Shown piece after piece: positions 48,290 to 60,190 of a stretch of 64,000 nt of DNA (its first letter is position 1; each line of letters opens with the position of its first letter). This DNA comes from Stictocephala bisonia. Taxonomy: Eukaryota; Arthropoda; Insecta; Hemiptera; Membracidae. A model generated the notes under the pieces. It ran no database searches and had not been told where the DNA came from. It worked only from the letters and a program-made list of their open reading frames with translations. Position numbers and translations under genes: made by a program. The stretch lies in contig JAQJVL010000004.1 of the NCBI GenBank assembly GCA_035578905.1, positions 1,395,082 through 1,459,081 of the forward strand, read 5' to 3'.

Positions 48290-48525
48290 CACTGGATAGA
48301 CAGAAAATATTCATGACAGGATATATCAGAAGTCGACTATTCCACATGACTCACTCACTCCCTCTTTCCCCCTCCATCTGAAGAAAATGCCAGTGGTATT
48401 GAGAATTTGTGAGATTGTGTTTATTTTGTGTTTGTTACTACTACTCTGGTGTTAGTGAACTTGTCTTTCAAGGTAGTTCACTGCAATATACTATTTTCAT
48501 CTCTCCAATATACTATATTCATTAT
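48290..48525. mobile_element. Partial copy of fold-back MITE family M
   Basis: 48370-48520 (CTGAAGAAAATGCCAGTGGT, TTTGTGTTTGTTACTACTAC, TAGTGAACTTGTCTTTCAAG, CATCTCTCCAATATACTA) matches the right half of the palindrome at 33990-34290. The left half is not clearly retained. Confidence 0.65.
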
Positions 48526-49026
48526 TAATGTTTTTAAGTATATAATTAATATGAATATATCACATTTGGAGTAACAAAAGAAAGAAAAAAGACAACATTA
48601 CATAAATATATCCTTTAGTATTTTTATTTAATAATTACTTAAGTGTTTAGTCATGATGAGGACAGTTTTAGTTATTATTATTTATATGAATTGACCTTGT
48701 TTACAAAAATATTTATCAAATATATTAGGAGCGGATGCTCTCAACCTGAAATAAGTAAATGCCTCTCAGTTTTTGTTCACGCTAACAAAGTCCTGTCTTT
48801 TCTAATCATTGACCCATCCTTTTCACTTTGTGCCTGATTAAAACACCTGGTTTAAACATTTCACGGTATCTCATAGCTTAAACTTTGAATATGATCACAG
48901 TTTACCTATTTTAAATAAAAAATATTGTACGAATTTCAAGTCTGTGAAATTCTAAGCAGTTTCAAAGTCCTAATTTAAGTAGTGATATTATTCCATTTAC
49001 AATGTCACACTTGCAGAAATACATAC

Positions 49027-49224
49027 CGCCGCCACCTCCATATGGGGATGGTCTTGTGCCTGAGCCTACATTGCCTCGTACAGGGCCTCCACCATATCCT
49101 TGCTGGTAGCTGGAGCTAAAACCTTCGTTTCCACCCCACTGGTTACCTTGATTTCCATAACCACCACCAGTATTCCAACCACCTCCTCCAACTGCCTGGG
49201 GCTGCTCCCAAGGACCTGCATTAC
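49027..49224 (-). CDS. Hrb87F-like: hnRNP A/B-type protein, Gly-rich exon
   Basis: Minus-strand exon of 198 nt between acceptor aatttcag (49225-49232) and donor gtatgt (49026-49021). It reads (G)NAGPWEQPQAVGGGGWNTG, GYGNQGNQWGGNEGF, SSSYQQGYGGGPVRGN and ends PSPYGGGG. This is a Gly/Asn/Gln/Tyr-rich low-complexity segment of the kind that mediates condensation and protein contacts in hnRNP A/B proteins. It lacks an ATG, so it does not stand out as an open frame. Splice phases (2 nt in, 1 nt out) agree with both neighbours. Length divisible by 3 with glycine junctions means skipping it would keep the frame. Confidence 0.85.
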
Positions 49225-50769
49225 CTGAAATTATTAGATTCTAATAACATAAATTTAGGTAATAACATAATTTACTAAGCCAGGTAACTAACAATAAAGA
49301 TCAGTTTAACACATTGATGCCAACTAAGCTGTCCTACAAATGGGTAATAGTTTTTAAGTATGTATTTTTTTTTTAGTGATTACTTTAATACGTATGGGTA
49401 AAAATAAAAAAAACTAGTTTAAAATGTAGGTTAAGGTAGCACCTTAAGACGACAGGAGTTTGTTATACCTGTTGAAACGTCGTGTTTGTTTCTTTATAAC
49501 AATTGAAACATTGGAAATCTCCAAATATTATCTACCCATCATGAACAATCCAATGCTAACAAATAACTTTCAAACCACTATGACTGTATTATTTATGTAG
49601 TTTATCTTGTAATATCACCTGGCCAGTCACCTTCCATATTACACATGACTTGGCATGTTGCATTGAGTTGTCAACACCTTAGATCGCTAAAACATTTCCA
49701 GGCATACGATTGTTTTTGTCGTCAAATTGTAGAATGGTTTCATGACTAGGTTAGACAAAGGATTTGGGCGTAATATGGAACTAACTGCCAAGATTCTGGC
49801 TCTGCCATTGCATGGCAAACTCGAGAAATAACTTTTACACACTAACTTGAAATACATTCAGCACTATTGAATACAATTTATTTCTTATCTGCGTGACAGT
49901 ATTGTTATTTCAGTTCCTAATTATAATGCAGTTTGGTTAATTAATTGAAGAATTCATCAATGTCTAGTTTTTATTGTGACTTTAATTAAATATTAGCATG
50001 TAATAAGTACCTAACATTGTTATATTTAACTTTTTACAGTTTTATTTCAGTTATCTCTTAAAATTCCCTCCTGAAAATGTCCAAAAATTTGTGAGGAAAT
50101 TTATTGTTCTTCCGTCCATCTCTAACAAATATATAACATGACAAGTATGCTTAGAAAGCTAATTAAGATAGTATACAGATAACACCATTTACATGGTTTT
50201 TCAGGTGCCTTGAATTTATTCAAAGTTCAATTCCTGAATTAAACTGTCTAATCAATTAATGTTTAATCACCTACAAATTAAAGGCCACATATCTAGAGTT
50301 AAAAGCAGCTAAAGATCTCAGACGACATGTACTTAACACCCAAATCAAACCATTGATTTTAAGATTCAATTTTAAGATAAGATTTTAAGATCTTAAAACT
50401 GTGTTATAGGATCTCTAAGTTTAACTTAAAAAATTCCTACATTAATGAGAAATTTAAAATTTCACTACAAACTTTCATGATCATAGAAAAAAATGGATTG
50501 GGATAATATTAAATTGATCAAAGAATGCATTGTAACTATTTCAGAATGGACGAAACTCCAAGAGTTTTTGTAGGCGGGGAGGTCAAGTACATGCAAATCA
50601 TGGTGACTGGAAACACAGAGTGAACTCGATAAAAGGCATTAGGGACATCCTAACATGGTCAGTATGACATGTTGTGTGGGAGCAGGAATAAAATCAAGTT
50701 TTTGGTTTTTTATACATTCCATGTTTGGTGAAAACTATCAAATAGGGGTTTGTCTTACTTTGTCTTTAG

Positions 50770-53084
50770 TAGGGGTGTGCAAGTACTCGAAACTTCGAGT
50801 ATTTTACTACTCGAAGTTCGATCGAGTAGTTGTATTTCACGAAATATCAGATTTACATCTTAATTTAGTTTTAAGGGTAATCAGTTTTATAAGTTATGAA
50901 TAAAAAATGTGTGCTTCCTTGTGTTTTATTTTACCCTTAATCATATGTTATCAGTTTGGTACGTGTAATTATAAACTAAACAATACGCCTAAGAATAGGT
51001 AGTACACGACGACAGTCAAATGAACTAGTTCAATTCAAAGTGAACAACAGAGCTGGGAAGGTGGCGATCACACATGTTGGTTGTCGAGTCTACTAGTCAC
51101 TTATAACCTAACCTAAAATAACGTGAATAAAACAGAAGTGCTGGTTAGTGTCTTTATGACCTAAGAAAGAGGACGAGACTACAGTTCAAGATGCTAAAAA
51201 AGACCTGTTACCGATACAAATCTAATGGTCTGTACCCCGTGGAAATTACGCATATTTTCTTTCATATCAATAATATTGTTCAATCAAAAGGGACCAGTGA
51301 AAGGGTCACTTTACATACCTAGAATCGAACTTCCCATCTCTTCTAGGTGAAAGTTCATCTCGGTTGTAGTACACGTACGTTCAAGGAACCATTCAGCTCC
51401 TTTTCGGAACTGAAATTATCGTATATTTTTTGCAAGTCAATTGAGGTCCATTTTGTTTTTTAATCTGAGCAGGGAATCGTCTAATGATTTGTACAAAAAT
51501 ACCATATCATATAAAATATGGTAATGGCATTCTAGCAGCGTGTGACACAACACTATTGATTTATTTTCCATCAAATAATATATATATATCATGGTGAACG
51601 TCTATTAATTATTATTCCCTAAACACCTTAAATCGCCAAAACTGTGTGTAACATTTGCGCATACGATATTTTTTCCTGTCAAATTGTTGAATGGTTTTCT
51701 GACTACATGAGACAATAACACAGTTGGAGTGTAAACGGTGGTAAAGTACGATAATTTTTAACTCACTGAAAGGTTCCCTGTTCACATTGACATCGATGTA
51801 AACTGTAAAACAATCATGAATCAACCAAAGTGAGGGAGAAACATGCTGGAAAACCTTTTCTAAACAAAATACAATGAATTTATAGAGATTCGAAAAATAA
51901 TTTTTATTGTACCGAAGCTTTATCACACATCTTTTTTTATTCATAAGTTTATAATTTAGCTGTCCAAAATCTTCACTGTATCACTAGTTGGCACTTAGCT
52001 GATATTTCAGACTCCATCTCGTCCCCAATATCTGCTAGACCTATTATATTAGCTGACTACATCTATGGTTTTCATTCAATTACACCAGGTTTTCATAAAT
52101 TTCTCATTGTGAAATATTTATTTATCTGTTGTTCAATGTAGCCTCATGTATCGAAGTAGTTTCGAACTGCACATATTTCATTACCGATCATAATTTTAAA
52201 ACTAATTCATCTTAAGTAACTTAAATTTATTTTTTAGTAAACCTGCTTAGTTATAATTATCAATTGATTGAACTACAGTCTTTGTCATCCAGATTTTCAA
52301 ATTTTATTTTATGATTCAGAGCTTATTTCCGGTTAGTTGTAACTTTGTTATTACTGAATTAAATACCTACAGAATACAGATCCACTCTTCTTGGCGTGTA
52401 CACAATCAATGTTTTGTTGAGAGGAGGCAATTCTGAAAGCAAATGACTGCATTTGGCAATGACGCCTGAATTTTAACATCATGATCAGTTTGGTTGGATG
52501 CAGCTTTTGCCAACAAGCTTCGCTAATTTTTCATGGTAGACTTTGAACTGAACCACGAGATAATCATATAGCCCGGCTGTGAAATGGTATAATTGGCTTG
52601 TATAGAAATGAATCTGAGATATGAGTGAACTGATTAAATCTTTATAATCCACATTGTTCCAATTAACAATATACTTTCTTAGTTTCTTACATCAAATTAG
52701 CTATGAAAAAAGGTTAAACAAAACAATGCCACATAAAAATATCGGAAGGCAGGAAGTAAAAAGTTTTATTTATCAAATGTCTTTAGTAAACTACCTTTGT
52801 TGCAATAAACAGTATATTATTCATTGTAAATATCTTAAGTAAATGTTTCAACAGAACTGAATTAAATATAATTTGTGTTTAACAGTCCATAAAATCATAT
52901 CATATCCGTCAAACACATATTTTTCAGGTGAAACTTTGTAAAACATTCACTTTCTGCAAGATAAAAATTGTGTTCTCCAACAATATAAATATGTTTCAGC
53001 CACAATAAAGTAAACATTTTACATAATGAGAAGAAATAATATATATCTGTTGTGATGATTATTTTATGTATGACTTTTCGTCAG

Positions 53085-53118
<34 letters not shown>

Positions 53119-56100
53119 TTGTTCAATAATATGATATATTTAGTTTCTTAAGTCTTTAAACATTATTATTTAATGACCAAAGTTATGGGTTTTTCAGCAG
53201 GGCTCTTTAAGGAAAGCTAAGTAGTTGTAGACACATACTCAACAACCTAAATTAACACATCTAATCTAACACAAAAAGTATGACATATAAAAATGATAGT
53301 AGCAAAAATATTTGTTGGCTGTCTATTATTAAGCAAAATGCCTTCTTGAACATATAACTAGGCCTATGTAAAAATGTTATTTACTAATAATAGGAGAGAG
53401 CGTGAACCTAACTCTTTAAGCAGTAAGTAATTGTTTATATTTTTTTCAATTAACACTAGATTTTTTGTACTTATATAATTTTTGTTTTCTCTAAAGTTAT
53501 ATTTTTTAATTTTAACCAGTTAACCGCAAGGTTGAAAAAATAAATACAACTACGAGATAAATTTTTATTTATCGAAATTGAAATCGGCCGGATTAATCAT
53601 TGTGAAATTATTTACAATCCTACAGAATACAACTAGAATATGTAATAATTAAACCTTTTTCCTTTTTTCAGAACTAATATTATGTAACAAATTAAGAAAG
53701 TATATTATTAATTGAAACAACGTGGATTATAAAGATTTAATCTGTTCACTCATATCACAGATCAGATTTTCTATGCAAGCCAAGCCAATTATAATGTTTC
53801 ACAGCCGGCCGATATGTTTATCTGGTGGTTCAGTTCAAAGTGTACTGCGAAAACGGAGTGAAGCTTGTTGGCAAAAGCTGCATCCAACAAAACTGATGCT
53901 AAAATTCAAGCGTCATCACCAAATGCAGTCATTTGGCTTTCAGAATTGCCTCCTCTCAAATAAAAATTGATTGTGTACACGCCAAGAAGAGTGGATCTGT
54001 ATTCTGTGGGTATTTAATTCAGTAATAACAAGGTTACAACTAACCGGAAATAAGCTGTGAATTATATAATCAAATTTGAAAATCTGGATGACAAAGTCTG
54101 TAGTTCGATCAATTGATAATATTAACTAAGCAGATTTACTAAATATAAATTTTAAAGTCGCTTAGGATGAATTAGTTTTTAAATTATGATCGGTAATGAA
54201 ATGTGTGCAACTAGAAACTACTTCGATACATGAGGCTACACTTAATAACAGATAAATAATTATTTCATAATGAGAAATTTATGAAAATCTGGCGTAATCG
54301 AATGAAAACCATAGATGTTGTCGGCTAATATAATATATAATATAATAGGTCTAGTCGATATTGGCAACGAGATGCAGTCTGAAATTTCAGCAAAATGCCA
54401 ACTAGTTAAACATTGAAGATTGTGGGCAGCTAAATTATAAACTTATGAATAAAAAAATGAGACGTGTGATAAAGCTTCGGTCCAATAAAAATTATTTTGT
54501 CGCTTCTCTAAATTTGTTGTATTTTTTGTAGAAAAGGTCTTCCAACATGTTTCTCCCTCACTTTGGTTGATTAGTGATTGTTTTACAGTTTACATCGATG
54601 TCAATGAGAACAGGGAACCTTTCAGTGAGTTTACAAATCAAAATTATCGTACTTTACCACCTTTTACATTCCAACTGTGTTATTATCTAACCTAGTCAGA
54701 AAACCGTTCAACAATTTGACAGCAAAAAATATCATATGCGCAAATGTTACACACAGTTATGGCGATCTAAAGTGTTTACGGAATAATAATTAATAGAAGT
54801 TCACCACGATATATATCTATTTTTTATTTGACGGAAAATAAATCAATAATGTTGTTTCTCACGCTGCTACATTACCATATTTTATATGATATGATACAGT
54901 ATTTTCTCATGTCAAATCGTTGGACGATTCCCTGCTCAGATTTTTTTTTTAAATAAACCTCAATCGACTCGCGAGAAATATACGATAATTTCAGTTCCGA
55001 AAAGGAGATGAACGGTTCCTTACACGTACGTATACCAACACCGAGATGGACTTTCGCCTAGTAAAGATAGGAAGTTAGATTCTTGAGATGTAAAGTGATC
55101 CGTTCTCGGGATCCTTTTGATTGAGCAATATTATTGATATGAGCGAAAATATGCATAGTTTCCACGGCGTACAGACCATTAGATTTGTATCAGTAACAGG
55201 TCTTTTTGAGCATCTTGAACTAGAATCTCGTCCCCATTCTTTGGCCAAAAGACACTAACCAGCACTTCTGTTTTATTCACGCTATTTTAGGTTAGGTTAA
55301 TTGGCTAGTAGACACGGACAACCAACATGTGTGATTGCTACTACAGTAACTATTTCCGTGATCGCTACCTTCCCAGCTCTGTTGATCACTTTGAATTGAA
55401 CTAGTTCAAATCATAATGAACGAACTCGTTCACTACGTCAACTAGTTCATTTGACTGTTGTAGTGTACTACTTATTCTCAGGCGCATTGTTTTGGTCATA
55501 ATTACGCGTACCAAACTGATAACGTATGATTAAGGGTAAAATAATACACAAGGAAGCGCAATTTTTTATTCATAACTTATAAAACTGTTTACTCTTAAAA
55601 CTAAATTAACCCTCTCTCTGTTATGGTTCGTATTACGAACCATTAAAACGGCCGCGCGTATGTTAAGGTTCGTATTACGAACCATTTTGCAGCGCTACGC
55701 TAAAATGATTCTCGTGCGATTACGAAACGTCCGATCGCAATAAGAGTATACTCGTTTTAAAGATCGAAAACAGCACTACATTTTCATATATATACATGCT
55801 GTCATTGGTCGAATTTTAGTTTAGTTGTCTTTGGTCAAAGTATGCGTCAAGTTTAATAAGATCGAGTCAGCTGTCAGTAATGAGGTTTGTTGGAGTTGTT
55901 TACATTTCTGTTTGTGTTTAGTGAAAATGGATCCTAATTTCGCATTGTTTCAATAACATTGTTTATAATAACAATAATAATAACACAAACATTGTTTCAA
56001 TAAATTACGACACTTTTGGAGGCCAGTAAGGGTGGGAAGAAAAAGGAAGCTGGCAGATGATGACACATCAGACTAAAAGTATCGATGAAAAATAATGTAC

Positions 56101-56598
56101 ATAGTTGTGTTTATTTACCTAACTTTTTTTCCTTTGATAGTATTGCTAAATATGTGTATATATTTTAAATCTACATTACATTTCTAACAACTTGCCTATC
56201 TTGAATTTTTCATTTCTTCAAAAACCATATGTGCTAACTGAGCCAGAACTTATAAAATATAAATTTATAAATATTTTTTTATGTTTACTTCTCAACACCT
56301 TCGAAACCAATCAAGGTAAGGACTCAAAATATATTTCATATTATAGAGCATATTTTTGTGAATAAAATGGTATACAATAAGTTTTAGTTACTGCTACATT
56401 TATATATTATAGTAATTTTTATGTAAAACCTTGCAAAATCTTAAAAACAGTGTAACAATTTAGGGTTATTAGTGCAACAGTGGGAGGGTTAAGATGTAAA
56501 TCTGACATTTCGTGAAATATAACTACTTGATCGAACTTTCGAGTAGTTTCCGAGTAGATAATCAAATAGTCGAAGTTTCGTGTCCTCGCACACCCCTA
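50770..56598. mobile_element. Giant fold-back hAT-like element with about 2-kb inverted arms
   Basis: TAGGGGTGTGCAAGTACTCG at 50770 and its inverse (CGAGGACACGAAAC-side ... GCACACCCCTA) at 56598 are the termini. The arms 50770-52715 and 53655-56598 (excluding a nested 0.88-kb insertion) are inverted copies over their whole length, for example 51310-51420 versus 54990-55090 and 52640-52690 versus 53690-53735. The spacer is about 0.94 kb and includes a long poly-A tract (about 53091-53114). Subterminal CTCGAA/TTCGAG motifs repeat near both ends. Termini beginning YAGGGGTGTGC are typical of hAT. The flanking 8-mers (GTCTTTAG/GTGTTATT) match only partly. No transposase frame is seen. Confidence 0.8.
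55610..56488. mobile_element. TTAA-bounded (piggyBac-like) element nested in the fold-back right arm
   Basis: TTAA (55606-55609) then CCCTCTCTCTGTT; right end AACAGTGGGAGGG then TTAA (56489-56492), 11 of 13 TIR positions matching. Two copies of the 17-bp palindrome GGTTCGTATTACGAACC lie at 55625-55641 and 55667-55683. The left-arm counterpart of the fold-back lacks this segment, so insertion after formation of the arms is directly visible. The interior keeps an ATG with MDPNFALFQ (55927) and, after a long gap of sequence, RKRKLADDDTSD-stop (ending 56076), perhaps the two ends of a deleted transposase frame; that is inference. Confidence 0.85.
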
Positions 56599-57124
56599 GT
56601 GTTATTATTATAAAACTATTAATAACTTAAATAAATTAAACTGGAAAAAATAAAGTAAAGAACAAATTATAGAAACTGTTTACTAAACTACGGTTAGTAA
56701 CTACATTTTGAACACACAACAAACAACAAGAGACTGAGCTCTGAGCGGCGCATCGTCTGTCTTCATGTTCCGCATGAATATGCATCGAGCGCTAGCGGTA
56801 CCTTCGAAAATGGCAGTGATTGGTAAAAACGCTGTATTTATTATAGTCACCTAGTTACCAATTCATATGATTCATAACCAAATAACAACTTAAAAATAGT
56901 GTTGACCTTGAACCATAGAGCTCGCTGCTGCATATTTAATTTAAGTTTATAAACATCGACTAATGTAAATATATGGATACCGCGTTATGGGCAATTGTAC
57001 ACATTCGCATATATCCGGATTCTGTGTTTCAAGGGCTAACTATATAAGAGATTGGGCTAAGAAAACAAGTCCTCCAATAAAATAAAAAGAAAAACATATA
57101 GATACAACATAAAAGGCTCTGAGT

Positions 57125-57260
57125 GATTAATGTAAATAGCCAGTGGCACTGAGAATTGCTGCAATAGTTAGATTTTATGTATGTTTCCTGTATGTTGTAT
57201 TAGTGGACTTGTCCTACTATTAATTCCTGGCTTAGTGACCTCTAACCTAACTTGTTTCAT
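57125..57260. mobile_element. Diverged fragment of fold-back MITE family M
   Basis: AGCCAGTGGCACTGAGAATT, TTAGTGGACTTGTCCTACTA and AATTCCTGGCTTAGTGACCT match the 33990-34290 and 62385-62560 copies. Confidence 0.55.
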
Positions 57261-57609
57261 TGTTGTCAGAATAGCATTCATGTTATGTGTTGTGTTATTC
57301 CTTAAAGGGTGAATATATTAAATGGATTTAAATTTCTATGACCTGAAAAGTTTATTAGGTTGTTAAATAGGAAACCAAATATGTGATATATTCGGACAAG
57401 TGTTATATAATTTATTTTATGTATTATTTTTCAATTTTAATTAGATAACAAATATTTTTTAGCTTTAACTCCACAATCTAGAACCTAATTTACACACGTT
57501 ATAATATTTCTATACATCAGGATTATTGATATGTTTTACAACTACTTTTTGTACTATCAGTTATTAACTTTATTCTTGCATTGCTAAGAAGTTAACCTTT
57601 GGCACTTAC

Positions 57610-57819
57610 CACCCCAGCCACCACCTCCACCGTAGTTGCTGCCACTGTTCCAGTCATTGCCACCTCGGTTGTCCCAGGGAGCGTTGTTACCTCCCCTGCC
57701 GCCACCACTGCCACCTCCACCACCCCCTTGTCTGTCCTGAGACATCTTTGCCATATCAGCTTTACTGAGGGCTTTCTTCACATCTATGCGCTTACCCTTC
57801 AACGTATGAGAACCTTGTA
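57610..57819 (-). CDS. Hrb87F-like: hnRNP A/B-type protein, exon encoding end of RRM2 and start of Gly-rich domain
   Basis: Minus-strand exon of 210 nt between acceptor attacag (57820-57826) and donor gtaagtg (57609-57603). It starts with two bases that complete a Leu codon with the last base of the RRM2 exon, then QGSHTLKGKRIDVKKALSK: the last strand of RRM2 and the conserved (I/V)DVKKAL end. A linker (ADMAKMSQDRQ) follows, then a Gly-rich region with two RGG motifs and the NAPWDNRGGNDWN segment. RGG motifs are candidate arginine methylation and RNA-contact sites. The exon is a good coding frame; the frame's extension upstream past the acceptor is intronic. Confidence 0.9.
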
Positions 57820-59440
57820 CTGTAATTTCAAACAAGAGATGTCATTTTACAATTAATATTCGTATCTGTTAACATTCTTTATAAAAGCTCAATATAAAAT
57901 AAAATAGTACAATGTAATCAGTAAAAATTAACAAACAATACATAATCAATATCAAGTTTAGTGTCTATACAAATATCATCAGTGAAGCATTAATTCAGCG
58001 CAGATTTAGCTTTACTGTTACACTTCAAGTTTTGTTAATTTGAGTGACAGAAACATTTAACACCGTTCAAAAATCATGTTGGAACTTAACGTTTGCAAAA
58101 TCTTCTTGTAAAATTCTTATATTATATATACTAGTGTGTAGTCACAAATATCATCACATTTTCAAAGACATCGTCTGAATTCATCTAAACTACCATTATT
58201 AACTTTAATTCTAACATCACCCTAGATTTGTTAACTGTGCTGAAACTAGAAACCCTATGTGATGAGCCTGTGAGATGTCCTTTACAGGGTGTCTACTGCC
58301 AAATAGAAATGAAAATTCATGACTTTTCATGACCTTACAATATGAAAATTCATCACCCGAATAATGGTGAATACAGTTCACGTTATAATATCACATTATT
58401 TTCAGTCATATTCTACTAAATTAATGATACCATTATTAACCTGTAATAGACCAAATATAGATGAAATACAACATATTAAAGTAGCCTAACACTATTTTTA
58501 TTAAAAGAAATCCAGCATTGTGTAAGTAAAATGGTTTGCAGACATATTTCATTATTAATATGAAAACAAAAAGCAGATTCAGACTCCAGAAACCCTGCAA
58601 ATTGAGCATTACCTGCTTATATTTTTTATTTTTTCACAATTATTTATGTGTGATGATACATATCTGCAGTAGGTTCAATTCTTAATTTAGCATTATGAAC
58701 AAATCAAATAGTAGTTTTGTAGTAAATATAAATTTAAAATTTCAATACACAATTAAAAATCATACAAACAAACAATTTTTCAGCCCCATAAAATTTCAGC
58801 CTTGGTAAAAAACTTTGAAGCCTTGGTGAGGGCTGTTCTTTAGAAAATAAAGATTCTGTTTCTGATTTGAACTTGTTGTAGGAGGAGCTTTTAATAAATT
58901 ACCTGTATAAGTATATGTTTTTATTTTTATATTAGGCCTAGTCATAAAGCATGAAGGCATAAGGTTATCAGATGAAGGTCTATTTTGATCATAACAGTGA
59001 ACTACCGGATCATTTGCTTACGACTTTTTAAGTTATTTTCTATCGAGCTATGATTTTTCCCTGAGAGTACAGCAGCTTAATACTATTTGAGCCCTAATGA
59101 TAAATATCAAATGATTTTTTGCAATACAAACAAAATGTTGAATGTACATTACTTTCATTTTTCCGAAGCCACTTCTTCCAATTTTCTTCTTCGAGCCACA
59201 AGTTTTGAAATGTGCACTTTCCAGGCATTGTGCACAAGCCCTAATCACTTTTATTTGACTAATTTTAGGCCTATTTTGAACAATAATAAAAACCAACAAT
59301 TTCATACTAAAGTTCTTTATACATCAAAATTGCCCTACACATAAAAACAAACACCAGGCCTAACAAAAACTAACTGTAATAATAGGCCTAGTAACTTAAA
59401 GACTCAGAAGAGAATTATAAAGTTGATGAAATTCCGTTAA

Positions 59441-60190
59441 CACGTTCGCTGCGGCAAACGCCATTTGGCGTTCTCAGTTGGCATTGAACACTCCCCACTC
59501 CACGCCATATCATGACATCTTCAGTCATTCTAACCTCTTTAGTGAATTGCTACGTGTTTGTTTAGATGTTAGAGAACGTGGATGTGTATGCCGTTTCTAA
59601 TTACTGTTCTTAATAAATGTGTTAGAAGTTGCTAAATATGGCAGGTTTTGAGCCCCGTGATCCCGATAGATTAACTGTTAGTGAAATTGATAGATTTAAT
59701 GATAGTGATTCTGAATCAGAGGCATATAGTAGTGGTGACAGTTTTCGTCCAACTGATGACAGTGAATCAGATACAGAGTCTGAAAACACAGTTGACATTA
59801 GTAGTAGTGATGTTAACAGTCAGCTTACGTCAGTGTGTTCATCTCCTCAACCCAGTTGGGTTGAGTATGTACACAGTTGGGCCACCATACTGACAAGTAA
59901 AAGGTAAGGAAATAAATTTCAGTTTCCCAAAACTTAATTTTCAACTAATGTACAGTACAAATTACAAAAACGCCATTTGGCGTTTACCGCATATATCGTA
60001 AATTTTGACGCTATATGCGGAAAACGCCAATTGGCGTTTTATGTAAATATGTACTTACACACATTTGTATGTTTATAATAATGTTTTTCTACTCATTACT
60101 TATAATAATAAATGAAAACATATAAGCTTTATGACAATTGTTATGTCCGCATATACAATAGAACAGCTGATTCGGTCCGCAGCGAACGTG
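59441..60190 (+). mobile_element. TTAA-bounded piggyBac-like element retaining an N-terminal transposase exon
   Basis: TTAA (59437-59440) then CACGTTCGCTGCGG; right end CCGCAGCGAACGTG then TTAA (60191-60194): a perfect 14-bp TIR. The palindrome AACGCCATTTGGCGTT occurs near the left end (59459-59474) and in two variants near the right end (about 59969 and 60023). The element is about 750 bp, too small for a full transposase, so it is an internally deleted derivative. Confidence 0.9.
59638..59907 (+). pseudogene. piggyBac-like transposase N-terminal fragment
   Basis: ATG 59638 opens MAGFEPRDPDRLTVSEIDRF followed by a Ser/Asp/Glu-rich acidic stretch (SDSESEAYSSGDSF ... DDSESDTESEN), as is common at the N-terminus of piggyBac-type transposases (PGBD). 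The frame stops at 59907, but AAAAG/gtaagg at 59903/59904 is a good splice donor, so this could be exon 1 of a once intron-containing transposase gene. The catalytic DDD domain is absent. Family assignment rests on its position inside a TTAA/TIR element and the acidic composition. Confidence 0.6.

Larger units (their letters stand above)
46821..49026 (-). other. hnRNP intron (2.2 kb) with two DNA elements
   Basis: Bounded by donor gtatgt (49026-49021) and acceptor gtgcgtag. It holds the TTAA element 47174-48194 and a partial family-M MITE. The remainder is AT-rich. Confidence 0.75.
49225..57609 (-). other. hnRNP intron (8.4 kb) dominated by a large fold-back element
   Basis: Donor gtaagtg at 57609-57603, acceptor at 49225-49226. 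50770-56598 is one hAT-like element and 57125-57260 a MITE fragment. 49230-50769 and 56607-57600 are otherwise AT-rich. TTAACACATTGATG at 49308-49321 resembles the left end of the 35676 element, but no right end was found. Confidence 0.7.

Noticed and set aside
51612..51944. 110-codon minus-strand frame as a transposase of the fold-back element
   Set aside because: No hAT catalytic or BED zinc-finger motifs, and the inverted copy in the other arm is broken by stops.
50762..56606. 8-bp target duplication of the fold-back element (GTCTTTAG/GTGTTATT)
   Set aside because: Only about half the positions agree, so it cannot be used as evidence for the exact borders.
57599..57856. Plus-strand Thr/Ala/Val-rich frame
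   Set aside because: It is the antisense of the Gly-rich hnRNP exon.
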